Assembly: GCA_023374025.1 (NCBI GenBank)
Contig: SIJG01000018.1
Location: 465,947-529,946 of the forward strand
Direction: 5' to 3'
DNA from: Heterodera schachtii
Lineage: Eukaryota > Nematoda > Chromadorea > Rhabditida > Heteroderidae
Length of the DNA stretch: 64,000 bases
The number at the start of each line of letters is the position of its first letter. The stretch's first letter is position 1. Below, piece after piece: positions 1 to 11,261 of this stretch. The position numbers and the translations under genes were made by a program. Under the pieces are notes generated by a model. That model saw only the letters and a list, made by a program, of their open reading frames with translations. It had not been told where the DNA came from and searched no databases.

Positions 1-2115
1 GGCTCGAACTGGCCTTCGAGAATTCGGGAGGCCTAAAAACTCACAAAAAAAAAATTTTTTTTTCAAAAAAACACCCTCACCCTCAAGTAACAGTTCATCG
101 CCTGCTCGTGCTCCTCCATGTAGAACAGCGCGTGCCCGTAGGCCAACCAACCCTCGCCAAAGCCGGAATTCATCATGGTGCACTTGTCTAAACAAAATTG
201 GAACCATGAAACGGTTAAATATGCCAAAAAATTTTTTTTTTTTGAAAATTCAAAAAAAAGAGACTTGAAAACGCACTCAAAAATTTCTTGGCCGTTGTGT
301 ATTGGCCCGTGGCGTAATAGTAGCAGCCGACAGTGTACCAAGTGGCCTCCCGTTCGGGCTGCAACTTGACCATCCGATGGCCAAGCAGGTACAGCTCGCT
401 GACCAAGTTCAGGTGGACCAGGCAAGCGACATGGACGAGAAAGCATTTCTAAATTGGAGGAAAAATGGGATGCAAATGATCAAGAACTCGCGTATTTTAT
501 CGAAATTCACCGGACTCAAAAATTTTCGGCTCATTTTTTAAATTAAATTTTTGGTCTAAAAAAATTCATGGGTTCCTCCTACCGTTGTAGTAGCCGAACT
601 CGTGCATGATGGCCTCCGTGATTTTGTACGCCTCGTGCACAAATCCGCGCGCGTACAGCCGATAGGCGTTGGCCGACTGAACGGACAAATCGTTGGCCAA
701 CAGTTGGCCAATGGGCGAAGAAGTGACGCACGAGGCGGACGAGGAGGGCAACGGGGCGGACGACGACTCATTCTGAAACATGGACAATAGTCGAACTGCT
801 TGAAATTGTGTGAGACATTTTTGTTATTATTAGACCGAGAATTTTTAAAAAATCTATATCGGCATTGGCACCAGGTCGGGATAGGATTACCGGGATTGAA
901 TCCCAGTTTGCCGAGTTTTGAAGCCCGGTCCCGGGATGAAATCCTGATTTTGTCGAGATCCCGTCCCGTCCGGGCTCTATTTATACTGGAAAATAGTCGT
1001 GAAATATCCATAAAATGGTAAAATTCAATGCAATTGAACATTGAGGTCGTAGATTTCGAGCAGATGCGCAATGACCCGCGCACCGGAGCTGTTTTGGCCC
1101 GACTTTTGCTGGTTGTATTGGCTGCCGATGATGGCACGCAACTCGCGGGCGGTGATCAGACGCGAGTCCACCGCCAAATGGATGGCCTCGGAACAGAAGG
1201 GATTTGCCGTCAGACAATGCCTTGGAGGAATGGGAAAAAATTTTGAAAAAAAAATTTTCTAAAAATTTGATGACAGAGGTGTTTCTAAACCAGCCAAAAT
1301 AGTTCAAATCCCAGTTTTTTTCTACTCTGGTACCCCCTCCCCGCCCCACCCCTCAAAAAAAAAAAAAAATTCTGGGATGGCCTTGGGGGGGGGGGGGGAG
1401 GGAAGTTCGGTCTCTTACATTGCTAAAAACCAAAAAAAAAATCACTTTAAACAGCCGGCAGCGGCCGGCCTGTTCTGTACCATCAAATACGTTTTGGCCA
1501 ATAGCAACAGCATTCGACTTTCATATTTCTTTTCACGTAACGGTAATCCTTCGGAATTGGTGTCCCAACAAAAAAAACTTTAAAAAATTTTCTTACCAAA
1601 TCACTTTTTCTAGGGTAGAAAAATGCGCTGATCACGAATCCGAGCTCGGATTTTGCAAAATCATTGATTTTGTCTATGATTTTTCATCAAGTACTTGATT
1701 TTTTTTTGAAAATTTTTGTTTTATAAAATTTTGTTTTCTGTAATTTCAATATTCTGAATGATGTAGAATGTATAAATAGCTATAGAATGAGCCGTTAAAT
1801 ATATAGGGAACGCAAAATTTTAGAAAACAAAAATTTTCAAAAAAAAATCAAGTACTTGATGAAAAATCATAGACAAAATCAATGATTTTGCAAAATCCGA
1901 GCTCGAATTCGTGATCAGCGCATTTTTCTACCCTAGAAAAAATTAAAAGAAAACTTTTATCTCTTTTATCCGTCGGGACACCAATTCCGAAGGATTACCC
2001 ACGTAACAACGTGTCCAACTGTTGGCGAATGCTGGGCTCCCAGACCGCGTCATTTTCGGCACAAATGTACGTGGCACTGTCCGGCTGAATGAACGGCACG
2101 TCGTCCCATATGGCA
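1..2115 (-). CDS. cdc16: Anaphase-promoting complex subunit 6 (CDC16/EMB-27), partial at window edge
   Basis: TPR subunit of the APC/C ubiquitin ligase that drives mitotic exit. Exons read on the minus strand, 5' to 3': about 1999-2115, 1446-1517, 1040-1220, 583-772, 277-448, 81-187 and 1-32, continuing beyond the left edge. Joined, they follow the CDC16 order: [21 protein letters not shown] with [58 protein letters not shown], then [14 protein letters not shown] with [12 protein letters not shown] (the family's WxAxGHxF and EHDQAM blocks). Intron phases agree at every junction checked. The N-terminal TPRs and start codon lie upstream of 2115 and were not found. A palindromic transposon (1542-1999) interrupts one ancestral exon, and the gene stays in frame only if the element is removed by splicing. 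Confidence 0.88.
1542..1999. mobile_element. Palindromic non-autonomous DNA transposon (MITE) inside a CDC16 exon
   Basis: The 458-bp element is flanked by an exact 8-bp target duplication CACGTAAC (1534-1541 and 2000-2007). It begins GGTAATCCTTCGG and ends with the reverse complement. The two arms, each roughly 170 bp, are near-perfect inverted copies around an A/T-rich centre at about 1720-1840, so the whole unit can fold into a hairpin. There is no transposase ORF. An 8-bp duplication is usual for hAT-like elements, but the superfamily cannot be assigned from this alone. Removing the element plus one duplication copy restores an uninterrupted CDC16 reading frame across the site. Confidence 0.9.
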
Positions 2116-2277
2116 CTGGAATGGCAAAAAAAAAAATTTTTTAGTTTTTTTTTCCACGAAAATTTTTTTTGCAGATATTAATAAAGCGTTTTATGGAAAA
2201 CGTTACTAAATTAAAAAAGTGGGAATAGCGCGTCCCCAAAAATCGTTTTTCACCAAATTTAAAAGAAATATTTAGAA

Positions 2278-2386
2278 CAGGAAACCCGGCAAAAAAACCA
2301 AAACCCGGCAAAAACCCGGCAATTTCAAAAACCCGGCAAAAACCCGGCACGGACCCCAAAAACCCGGCAAATGCCGGGTTTACCAG
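2278..2386. repeat. Short tandem repeat of a CCCGGCAAAAA unit
   Basis: About seven imperfect copies of an 11-12 bp unit (aaaacccggca), followed by an inverted copy (tgccgggttt). A single similar copy recurs near 31408. The open frames across it are repeat artefacts. Confidence 0.75.
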
Positions 2387-2397
2387 GTAAAATAACA

Positions 2398-2620
2398 CCC
2401 CTGCCTTCAGTATCTTTTTCTCTCCATTCCTCTCTCTCTCTCCCCGTTTTTCTCTCTCCCTCTCTTCCCCTTTGTCACTCTCTCCGTATCTTTTCCTCTG
2501 TCTCTAGCTTCCTTTCGCATCACCCCTCTCTCATCTCCTCTCTCTCTCTCTCTCTTTCTCTTTCCTACCAACGACATCGTCGTCTTGCTGTTTCCCTTCC
2601 CTTTCCTTTTCCTTCTCCTC
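2398..2620. repeat. CT-rich low-complexity tract
   Basis: Mostly interrupted CT dinucleotides and C/T runs on the plus strand. No coding signal. Confidence 0.8.
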
Positions 2621-3239
2621 CCCACAACATTGCCAACCTTTGTTTTTCGTACAATCTCTTCTGCAGTTCAATTGATCTGCTGTTCCGTCATGTCATTAGT
2701 TATCTCCCTGAATTTTAGGCATAACAATTTTAAAAAAATAAATAAAAAATAATTAAAATATTTGCTTTTTTAAATTTAATTTCCTCTTTTTTGGTATGTA
2801 CTGGTTGATTAATGTTTGATTAACCTCCACCTCTTTTCTTCCATTTTATTTTAGCATCGTTCGTTTTCTTTCCTCCTTTTTTTGTATGTTCAATGTGTCA
2901 TCCGTAAATCGAGAACGACGTCTCCCTTTTCTCACCAATCCCTTAATTTACTTTTTCTTTTGTAAACCAATCAAATTTCTCCCCCGACTCTCATCTATTG
3001 TCAGCTTTTCTTCCTTGATTAAGTCATCGCATCTTCCTAAATTATTTGTGGGTCAAATTTAGAGGCGGAGGGGGGGGCACAAAGCGAATTAACAGAAATT
3101 GGAAAATTCATAAAGAATAAAGTGTGTGTTCCTCACAAAGTGCTAAAAATGATAATATAACGTTAAGTCAGGATTTGTACAAATTGTGTTCTGGTATTTC
3201 TGTTGTTAATTGTGTCATTGTAAATTATTCGTTTCCATT

Positions 3240-3251
3240 CCACTCTTTCAG
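3240..3251 (+). promoter_or_regulatory. Candidate trans-splice acceptor
   Basis: A pyrimidine-rich acceptor ending TTTCAG lies 10 nt before the chosen ATG at 3262, and no in-frame upstream exon was seen. This spacing is typical of spliced-leader acceptors in nematodes. A conventional 5' UTR intron is the alternative. Confidence 0.4.
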
Positions 3252-3261
3252 ATCCATAATA

Positions 3262-6200
3262 ATGCATCCTTCTCAGTACAATCAATTACATGCCTATGGC
3301 ACTGGTGCATCTTCAAACTCAGCAAATTCGGTCGGCTATGGTCTCTCTTTTCCGCTGATTGCTGTTTTTTGATACAGTCACCCATGAAACGTGCCCCTCC
3401 AGCGGCGGTGTCTCCGTTGGCCTCTCCGATGGAGTCACGCCGTCTGTTCATGCCTCCCACTTCTGCCAAACCTTCGGTCTCTTCCTCCACCGAACATTCC
3501 ATGCTCAACGCCATTCAACTCGGCTACACTTTGGCTGGGCCCCAACCTGCCAAATTGCTGATCGACCCCCAAACCGGACAACAATACTTTGTTCCTACAA
3601 CTCCCCAACCGATGTCATATTACGCTGCCCCCACCCCACTTTTTTATCCGAATCAGTTTTATTCCACTCCGGCGCCAAATGCCACAACGGCACAGACACA
3701 TTCAGGTGCTTGTTCACAAATACTATGGTCTTTTTTCTGAATTCCTTATCCCAGGATTTATGTTCGCCAACCCCAACCAACCCCCGACTACTCTTTGGTC
3801 GCCTCAACAGTTGAACTCGGCCAACCCATCCCATCATCATCGTCCCCGTGCCTTAAGTCCCTCTTCGGTGGTTACTTCAGTGCCAATTGTAAGTTCATGC
3901 TGATTTTTTTATTTATTATATTCATTTCGACAGCATTCTTCCGGGCCCGATAATCACCAGCAATCACAAAATTTGGCCTCTTACCACGTGGAAGTGCCGT
4001 TGAGCAGTGTCGGCTCAGTGTGCGAGGAGACGGAATTCGTGCAGTATCAGCAACACGCGCAACAGTCCTTTCAACGTCAGCATCAAATTCGTCAGTCGAC
4101 GGAGTCCCGTGGGTCAATTCGGTCTTTCGGTGAAAACAATCGCCAAGAAACACATGCCAATCAAAGGGGTTGGTCGCACTTTTCCCTCTGTTGGACTTTC
4201 ACCCCATCCCTCCCAATTTTAGACCCCATTAGCAGCACCGACCGTTTTTCACCGTCCCATGCCTCGTCCAACCCTACTCATAATCAGTCGGTGCCTCCCC
4301 GACAAATCCTCCAACTTCAATCCGACCATCACAGCACCGGCGGTTCCTCATCCGAGTCAACTTCCGGATTTGCTTCTGGTCGGGACCGACTTCGTGCCGA
4401 AGAAATCTCAGACGGACGTTCCCCACCTCAATCACCCCTCTTGCGGAAGGAGCGATGTCTTTTTCCACCAATTCAACGTGAAGAGGTCAACATTTTACGT
4501 GCGACGAGTCCGAAAAGCCCTTCGCTTCCAAAGCCTTTGCCGCAACGGATGAAAGCCATTCGGATGGACATCGATCTGAATCGGCCGCTCTCTCCACCCG
4601 AAAGGGAGCAGCAAGTGTCAGTGCGAAGTAAGTTAATCTCCGTTTTGGTTTTATTACCCCTCCCCCCCCCCCCTTATTAGCCACCGTTTTACGAACCGCC
4701 CCTCCAACCGCCTTCACGATTTCTTTCAACGAATCTTCGCCCGCGGCTGATTTGCCGTCCCTCTCCGACCCTTTGTGTGAATCTGTTGGTGATTCACGTG
4801 AATTTTCCCTGCAAGAAGCAGCCCGTCAGGCACCCACCGGCCGACGTCTTATGGCAACGCGTCGGAGTGTGCCGCCACGTCCAATGCCGGAGAAAGGCGA
4901 GCGGATAGGTGCCACCGACTCGGGGTCGGAAGCCGGCGACCCAAAGCGTTGGCTGTTTCGAAAGATGATGATGGGCAGAGATCAGCGGGCCAAAGATACG
5001 GAAGAAGGAGGGGGAAATGAGGAAGGATCGGCCGACGATATGGACGACATGGTCAGCGAGACGGGCACATATGTAGTGGAGAGCAAGAAGATGGACCAAT
5101 CCCGACCGACCACGAACGCAGTCAGTCCTCGAGGCTGTCGAAGGTATGTTTTGGGTCAAGTTTACCACCCGAAAATTAAAAAAAAAGTCAAATTTTCTAA
5201 CTCACAATCAGATTTATGAAAAATTATTTATTTCTTTCAGAAATTGAAATTTTTTTTTGAAAATTATAAAAAATAATGCCAATCTCCGGCCCATTCAGTG
5301 GCAATTCCGCGCCCCCCTCCTCCTGCTCGTCCTCTTCCTCCGATTCGTCCTCTTCCCTCACCCCTTCTCCCATTCCCGCGGACGGTGAGGCCGCGTCGGC
5401 TGTGAAGCGTTCTCTGATGAGTGACCTTCGACGTCTTCGTGAACAAAAAGTTGCTCCTTTGAGTGTTTTGTTTAATGGATTTATTTTTAGAAAGAGTCTT
5501 CCGTTCCTCCAAAAACAAAAGCCTTTCCCCCGCGGGTGTCCACCTCCCATCAGTTGCCCGTGGGCCAATCTCGTCCATGTCGACAGTCGATTTCTTCGTC
5601 AAACTCAACGAAACGGACTGAAAACAATACTTTCAGGTGCCTCCTTTTTAAAAATGTTTTTTTACCAGTCAAATTAGACCGATTTCACTAACAAATTAAA
5701 AAATGATGTTGGACAGACCCAAACCAATTGGCGGAGTTGCGAGTCGCTGTCGGAGTGAGCCGTAAGCTCAAAAATAATTCAGTTTTTGTTTTGTTCCGTC
5801 AATGTTGTCCATGTTTACAATTATCTGTTGCTTATTATTCGACTTCGCATTTAAATTCGCCAATTTCAGCCGAAACGACGGAGGACGCTTTTCCATGAGA
5901 GGGACTCACAATCAGCCGACCAAAGGACAACCGAAGGCGAGCGCAGCGATGGGCGCCGTGCAGCAGCAAAGCCCTGAAATGGTGGCATGGCTCAGACGGA
6001 AAGAGTACGACCCGCGGAAGGCGGCGGCAGCGGCGGACCAAAGCCAAAGGGAAGCGCAGCAGAGACAGCAGCAGTGCGTTGGTGGGGTGGGAGGCAAAAA
6101 AAAAGTGAAAGCGGCATTTTCCAAAAGGGCGCGCCTTGCGCCATTGGCACTCCCCGAGGAAACCCCCAATGGTGTGGGGAACGAGTGGGTTTTTAGTGAA

Positions 6201-7107
6201 AAATGCATATTTGTTGGTTCGTGGTTGGAAAGTCAGTCCCCTTATTGTCTATGCTTTTCTTCCGTTTTGTCCATTCAATTGGTTTTGTCTCGTTTTTCTT
6301 CCGTTCTTATTATTTTTTCCGTTCCTTTTCTGACCTTCTCTTATTGATTAGGGACACTTTCATGGCTTGTCGTTCTTTCTCCACCTCGGCCAATGCCAAA
6401 ACGCCCTTCGCCCGGTGGCGTCAAAATCGCAAGGGTCAGCAGACGATGGCCGACCAACGAAGCAATCGTTCCCACGACGACTTGAGCCGTCTCGGGGAAA
6501 GTATGGACGACGAATCGCTTCATGGCGTGGCTGTCGATCCCTGCTCGGTTTTGTTTCACCCGCGACGCTAATTTAAATCTAATAAAAAAAATTGCAGAAT
6601 TCTCTCCAACGGACGGTGGACGAATTGACGCAAAAGTGCCACAAGTCGATTGAACTTTTGAAGTCAGTTGTTTCAAAAGGAACCAATCTTCTGACTGACT
6701 TTACCATTGTCCCCTCCCCCACAGATTGTGCAACCAATCCGGCCTTTCTTCGTCCGTGGAGCAACTGCTCGAGAAGGTCGTCGAGGGAAGTGCGGGCGAA
6801 GCCCAAGTGCATTTTGGAACTGCGGATTCTGGTGGAAAGGCAAACAATGAGAACATTTCCGATCGCTTGGAGCGCCTTTCTTCCGTAAGACTCAAATCAT
6901 TTTAATTTAATTTTCTCATTGCCAAAGGCATTTGACGCCATCCAAAAATACTTGGAGGAGCAGACGACAATGAGCAGTTCTCGTGTCTCATTAGCTGCTT
7001 TAACTGGGTTCGATATTTTTTACCAATTAAATTAATTTGTTTTTAGTGGGAAAATGGCGACGACAAATGATGTGAAAAAGCAAACGCAGGGAAATAAAGA
7101 GCAATAA
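3262..7107 (+). CDS. Ser/Pro/Gln-rich protein with C-terminal coiled coil, unrecognised
   Basis: Exons join in consistent phase through about a dozen introns, for example 3331-3378 (acceptor GATACAG), donor GTAAGT near 3892, 4627-4680 with a poly-C acceptor, and the last intron near 7016-7046. Stop TAA is at 7105-7107 and overlaps an AATAAA signal. The product is several hundred residues long and mostly disordered (SPMKRAPPAAVSPLASPM; serine runs near 5310-5360). It has one conserved-looking block, PEMVAWLRRKEYDPRKA, near 5975-6020. The C-terminal helical part runs from SLQRTVDELTQKCHKSIELL to RLERLSSAFDAIQKYLEEQ. The layout resembles a cytoskeletal or scaffold protein, but I do not recognise the family. 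The start is the first ATG after a candidate trans-splice site. Confidence 0.75.
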
Positions 7108-7384
7108 AGCAAATGTGTACTCCTTTGGTAGAATTATTTTACTTTAACAATTTTTACTTACCACATAATTTAATTTTTCCATTATTTTATTCAATGAAAT
7201 AAATAATAACAAAACCATCTCTCCTCTACCTCTATAATTAAATACCATCTCTCCGCATATTTTGCTAATCACTAGGAATATATTAAACGACTCGTGAGAT
7301 TTTGTGTTTTTTTTTAGTTTACAATTTTATATAAGGACACCATTTTAACGGTCGTTTGTTTCCACCGCATTGATTGTTCGTCTG

Positions 7385-7669
7385 TCATCGGTTTTCCTTC
7401 AAAAAAGGGTTCTGTCCGTCGTTGGCCCCTCCGCCGATAGTTTCGAATCCTTCGCCGCTTTCGTCGTCGGTGGGGGCGAATGAAAAGTGCCCATTGAAGC
7501 CAATTCGAAGATGACGTTTTGTCAGAAGCAAAAAGAGAGTGATTATATTTGTAATCACAAGGACAAAAACGAGGACGAAAAGAGCGGTCGAAAGGACAAA
7601 ATTTGGGGGGAAAGGCGTCGCTGGGCGAGCGCAATAACCGTCACATAATAAAGAATAATTAGTGCGCAT
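7385..7669 (-). CDS. Small single-pass membrane ORF, hypothetical
   Basis: A 94-codon open frame with a hydrophobic stretch at about residues 24-50 (STALFVLVFVLVITNIITLF) and an acidic tail (TDDESGEGFE). Two cysteines precede the membrane segment. There is no family match and no recognisable upstream exon, and the neighbouring plus-strand gene starts 327 bp away. It could be a short membrane protein, the last exon of an unseen gene, or chance. Confidence 0.3.
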   Translation of the reverse strand: MRTNYSLLCDGYCARPATPFPPNFVLSTALFVLVFVLVITNIITLFLLLTKRHLRIGFNGHFSFAPTDDESGEGFETIGGGANDGQNPFLKENR

Positions 7670-7995
7670 GGCAAAACGAAAATAATTGCTTTTAAAGAGC
7701 TGGAAAATTGTGAAGGGAGAGGCGGTAATTATTAATTTGATTGTCCTCCTACCACAGACTGTCCATTTGCAAACGATGGAAATGGGGGGGGGGGAAGGGT
7801 TTCACTCACCTCCAAAAGTGACTGATAGGCATCGGTCGGTGGGCGAATGCCCCGCCGGCGCCACCCCCCCCCCCCCCCTTATCTGTGAAAGGAAGAGAAC
7901 GGAAGAGCAATCACTGACGGAGGAGCACCCGCAGAAAGCGCACCTCCCCCCCCCCCCCCCTCGCCACAATTTGCATTTTTTCACATTGCCTCGAA
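7670..7995. other. Gap with poly-C and poly-G tracts
   Basis: Upstream region of the Gremlin-like gene. Three long homopolymers lie at about 7786-7795, 7865-7879 and 7946-7960. No exon was recognised. Confidence 0.5.
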
Positions 7996-8883
7996 ATGTC
8001 CGTCCGATTAATCGCCGCCGTTTCGACGCTTTTGCTTCTCTCAGCTGTCGCAAATCGAAGCTTAGCGAAGCCGAGCGGCACAATCGCTGAGACGAAAGGA
8101 GGACAAATGGAGGAGGAAAAGGAAGAGCCATCGCCGGCCAATTTTAAGGGGGAAAATCGGCAACGGCAGAGGGAATTGTCGCGGGACACTTTCCTCCGCC
8201 TGCACCCAAACCCACGGGGAGAGACGGACGAAGGAATTGGCCAAAACAATGCCAACGGAGAGAAAGCGGAGGAAGGCAAGCAAAAGGGGGGGGGGGAGGG
8301 AATTCGAGAGGGAAATCGAATCGACATTGCCCCAAACAGTCGAAGACGGAAGTCAATGGCCACTCCGAGACGGAGACACACTTTTGGCATTCACTTCGGA
8401 CGACGCTTTGATCGAAAGGACTGCCCAATTGAACAATTGTCGAGGCGATCTGTTCAAACACAAAGTACGCTTGCCCGGGTGCCGGCCGAAGACAATTGTG
8501 AACAGGTGGCAGAAGAGGAGGGAGGGAAAAGCACAGTGAAAGGAAAGGCACTCGCAGATTCTGCCACGGGAATTGTGCCTCGTTTTACATCCCGAGAATG
8601 CGTTCCAAAAAGCTGAAGGCCACCTTCCAAAGTTGTGCCGCTTGTGTGCCGACTGAGACTGACCTCGTCCAGGTCGGCCCACCAGTGGGAATTCCTCCGA
8701 TACGTTCGACTGACAGTTCAGATTCAATTGGACTGCCCAAGCCGTGGGGAAGGCCAATTAAATCGGACAATTGTCCGGGTGAAGAAATGCGCATGTCGGA
8801 ATATTTCGCTTGAGGGGGAGGAAGGAAAAGAGGACGAAGCCGAGGAAGTGAATGGCCAAAGGCACGAGACAGAAACGCCGTAG
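7996..8883 (+). CDS. Gremlin/DAN-family cystine-knot BMP antagonist, frameshifted at a poly-G run
   Basis: Secreted cystine-knot protein of the Gremlin/DAN family, which binds BMP ligands outside the cell. The N-terminus from ATG 7996 is a signal peptide (VRLIAAVSTLLLLSAVA) followed by a charged, low-complexity pro-region. The knot is spread over three exons: to 8505, 8558-8672 and 8722-8883. They encode CRGDLFKHKVRLPGCRPKTI, FCHGNCASFYIPRM, TFQSCAACVPTETDLVQ and IQLDCPS, ending KKCACRNISL. This matches Gremlin's order of cysteines, including the C-x-G-x-C-x-S-F-Y-I-P core and the closing C-x-C. Phases agree at both introns. The signal peptide and the knot are in different frames. The switch falls at an 11-G run (8286-8296), so either the run length is miscalled or the copy is broken. 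Confidence 0.85.
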
Positions 8884-10569
8884 GGAAAGACCATGGAAAA
8901 ACAGAGACAAAGTTGGACCAGGGAACAAACCAAGAGTTTTAGAATCGGTTGGAGTCAGTGAAAGATTATTTTGTATTTTACCATTTTGCATTGTGCAATT
9001 AATTAATTTTTGTTTGTTTTTTGTCCCACCGTTTGGTCCTCCGCCCCTCAGGAAGTGAAAGATCTCTGTTATTTATGTATTTGTTATTTAAATGTTTAAA
9101 AACCACAATGAATGTAAAGGCAATCATTTGTCCATTTTATTTCGCTCGAAAAATGACTACCCGAATAAATTATACAATTGATATGTCATCAAAATAAAGA
9201 AAGAATGAGTGAATGAGGAGAAATAAGTGTACAATATTCACAACCGAATTAGTGAGCAGAATAAAGAAAAGACAATGGAATTCGTTCTCATTTCTCAACA
9301 TAAATCACAACCACCGGCCCACACAGAAAATTAAATGCCTTTAAGCATTGAATGCTTTTGTATTTGTAATTTAACTTTTTTTTCCTCCAATTTCCACTTG
9401 CATTTCCAAAGCATTTTCGTCTCCTTTTACTTTTAATATTTCTGAGCTGAAGCAGAAGACAAAGGCGACCAAAAAAATCCGAATTCTCTCTTCAGACAAA
9501 CGATTTAATTTTTGTTAATTGTCTGAACGGGGAAGAGAAGGAAAGAACGGAGTGAGATGAGAATAGAGATGAATTGTCAAAATTGGACTCGCGAAGAATC
9601 ATTGCCGGGGGGCGAATGCCGCCGCGCCTTTCCGTTGGGATGGTCCGCTGCTTCGAAAGGCTTCTCAAAATGGCAAAATTATTTAGCAGTGCTTATAAGA
9701 CGAACCCTCCATGGCAATGCGTTGCTCAGAAATTCTCGTCCCCGTGAATTTTCCCATTGGATGCTGAGAAGACGTGTCTCATCGAAGCGGCAAATTTTCT
9801 GCCACAGACAAAGGGACCTGAAAATAGGAACACGGGAAATTGGGCAAAATGTAATCAAATTAAGAAAATGGCAAAAGACAAATGTAAAAGGGTGCCCAGA
9901 CATTTGCGGAAAAGTGCAAAAGTGGCACCAATTCCAAACGCCGAAAAGAAATTCATGTGTTTTTATGTTTTACATATGTAGTCTATTTAGGGTGCACTAC
10001 GTTCCCCCCCCGTATCCGTTCCCCCCGCATCGTTTTTTCAGCAATTTTTTTGAAAATTTTTGAAAAATCTTAGTAATTCCCCATAAAAATTTCTCAAAAA
10101 ATTTTTTCTTATAATTTTCTTGTAAAAAAACTAAGATTTTTTTATTGAAAAATTTCTAAGTTAGCAAAAATTATTTTAAAAAAATTTCTCTGGGGGGGGG
10201 GGGACCGAGCTGGGGGAGAAGTGATACGGGGGGGGGGGAAACGGCGGGGGGGGGGGGGGGGGGAAACGAGCTGCTACCGTCTATTTAAGCCAATGGTAAA
10301 GAATTGCAATCCCATATTTATTTGGATTGAAAATCAGTTTAATTAGAACCGGAGTTCGGAATTGGGCAAGTCCGAGTTCATATTCGTATCAGCACCCTCG
10401 AAAATCCCTGGTCCTGAAAATGGTTTCTAACCCAAAACCAAAAAAGAAGTTAAAATTGCGAACCGAAATTATTACAATTGCCCTATTTAAATAAAATAAA
10501 TGTTTATTAGATAGATCCAACTTATTAATCGATTTTTAACATAAGCGTAAATGTCTAGAAACGCCCAAA
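8884..10569. other. Gap: AT-rich intergenic DNA with G-run cluster
   Basis: Nothing coding is supported. One 168-codon plus-strand frame (9557-10063) has no recognisable domain. Around 10192-10263 there are four long G runs separated by short spacers. Confidence 0.5.
10192..10263. repeat. Cluster of long poly-G tracts
   Basis: Four runs of 9 or more G with short spacers (accgagctg, aaacggc). The plus strand could form G-quadruplex structures. Such runs are also prone to length errors in sequencing. Confidence 0.8.
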
Positions 10570-11261
10570 TTAAATTTGGCGGTTTAACGAGGCAATAAAC
10601 CCAAAAACAATCTGAGAATTGCCTTAAATTAAAAAAAACAAGTGCCAACTTCAAAGCGAACCCCTCCTCTTCAATGGGTTCAAAGCCAACGGAATTGTCT
10701 AAGTCCGTGTCGAACAAAGAGAAGACATTTGCCATTGAATTGTCAGCGAAGGGTTGGCAATGAGACAGCAAAAAATGGTCGTATTCCGATTCAGAAAAGC
10801 GCAATGTCTCCTCCAAAAGGCGTGAAATTTGCATGTAAAAAGACGAATGATTCATTTGTAGCGAAGAAGAAGAAGAACAGGGAAGAAATATGGGCAAATC
10901 CTGGCCAAAAAGCAATATTTTACCGTTGCTATTAAATGTGTTTGCCCTGTGCTTCTCTCTCTCTCTCTCTCACCTCCTTCGTTTGTTGTACGTCGTTTTC
11001 CCGACTTTCCCCCTCATTCTCTTCTGTCACTGTTTGTGCCGCCGTTTCAAAATCGCCGAAGTCATCGCTGTCACTTTCGCTTTCGTCTAAAAAGTGAAAT
11101 TTCACTAGGTCTTTTACCAAATATATTTTAATGAAATAACCTTTTTCGCTTTTGTTTTTGTATGACAGCAGTGAAACTGAACGGACGGAGCCGTGGTCAA
11201 CAGTTTGATCAGCGAAAGTGTCAGTGTTATTTGACGTTGAAGCGATCATTCCTCCGATCAT
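10570..11261 (-). CDS. Small acidic protein with DFGDF motif, unrecognised
   Basis: Three exons. The first begins at ATG 11261 (MIGGMIASTSNNTDTFADQ). The second gives DESESDSDDFGDFETAAQTV. After an intron starting GTGAGAGAG and ending TTGGCCAG, the third gives DLPIFLPCSSSSS, SRLLEETLRFSESEYDHFLL and FSLFDTDLDNSVGFEPIEEE. A short last intron leads to a stop near 10570. Acidic DFGDF-type motifs are common in clathrin-adaptor and GGA-ear ligands such as aftiphilin, but no further similarity was recognised, so a trafficking role is only a guess. The phases at the joins are consistent. Confidence 0.55.

Larger units (their letters stand above)
2116..3239. other. Gap: probable CDC16 upstream intron and intergenic DNA
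   Basis: No exon could be recognised. It contains a cluster of CCCGGCAAAAA-type repeats, a CT-rich tract and AT-rich unique sequence up to the next gene. The missing 5' exons of CDC16 should lie here or be overprinted by the repeats. Confidence 0.5.

Noticed and set aside
9557..10063. A 168-codon plus-strand ORF
   Set aside because: No domain, no splice context, compositional drift into homopolymers, and a competing minus frame of similar quality.
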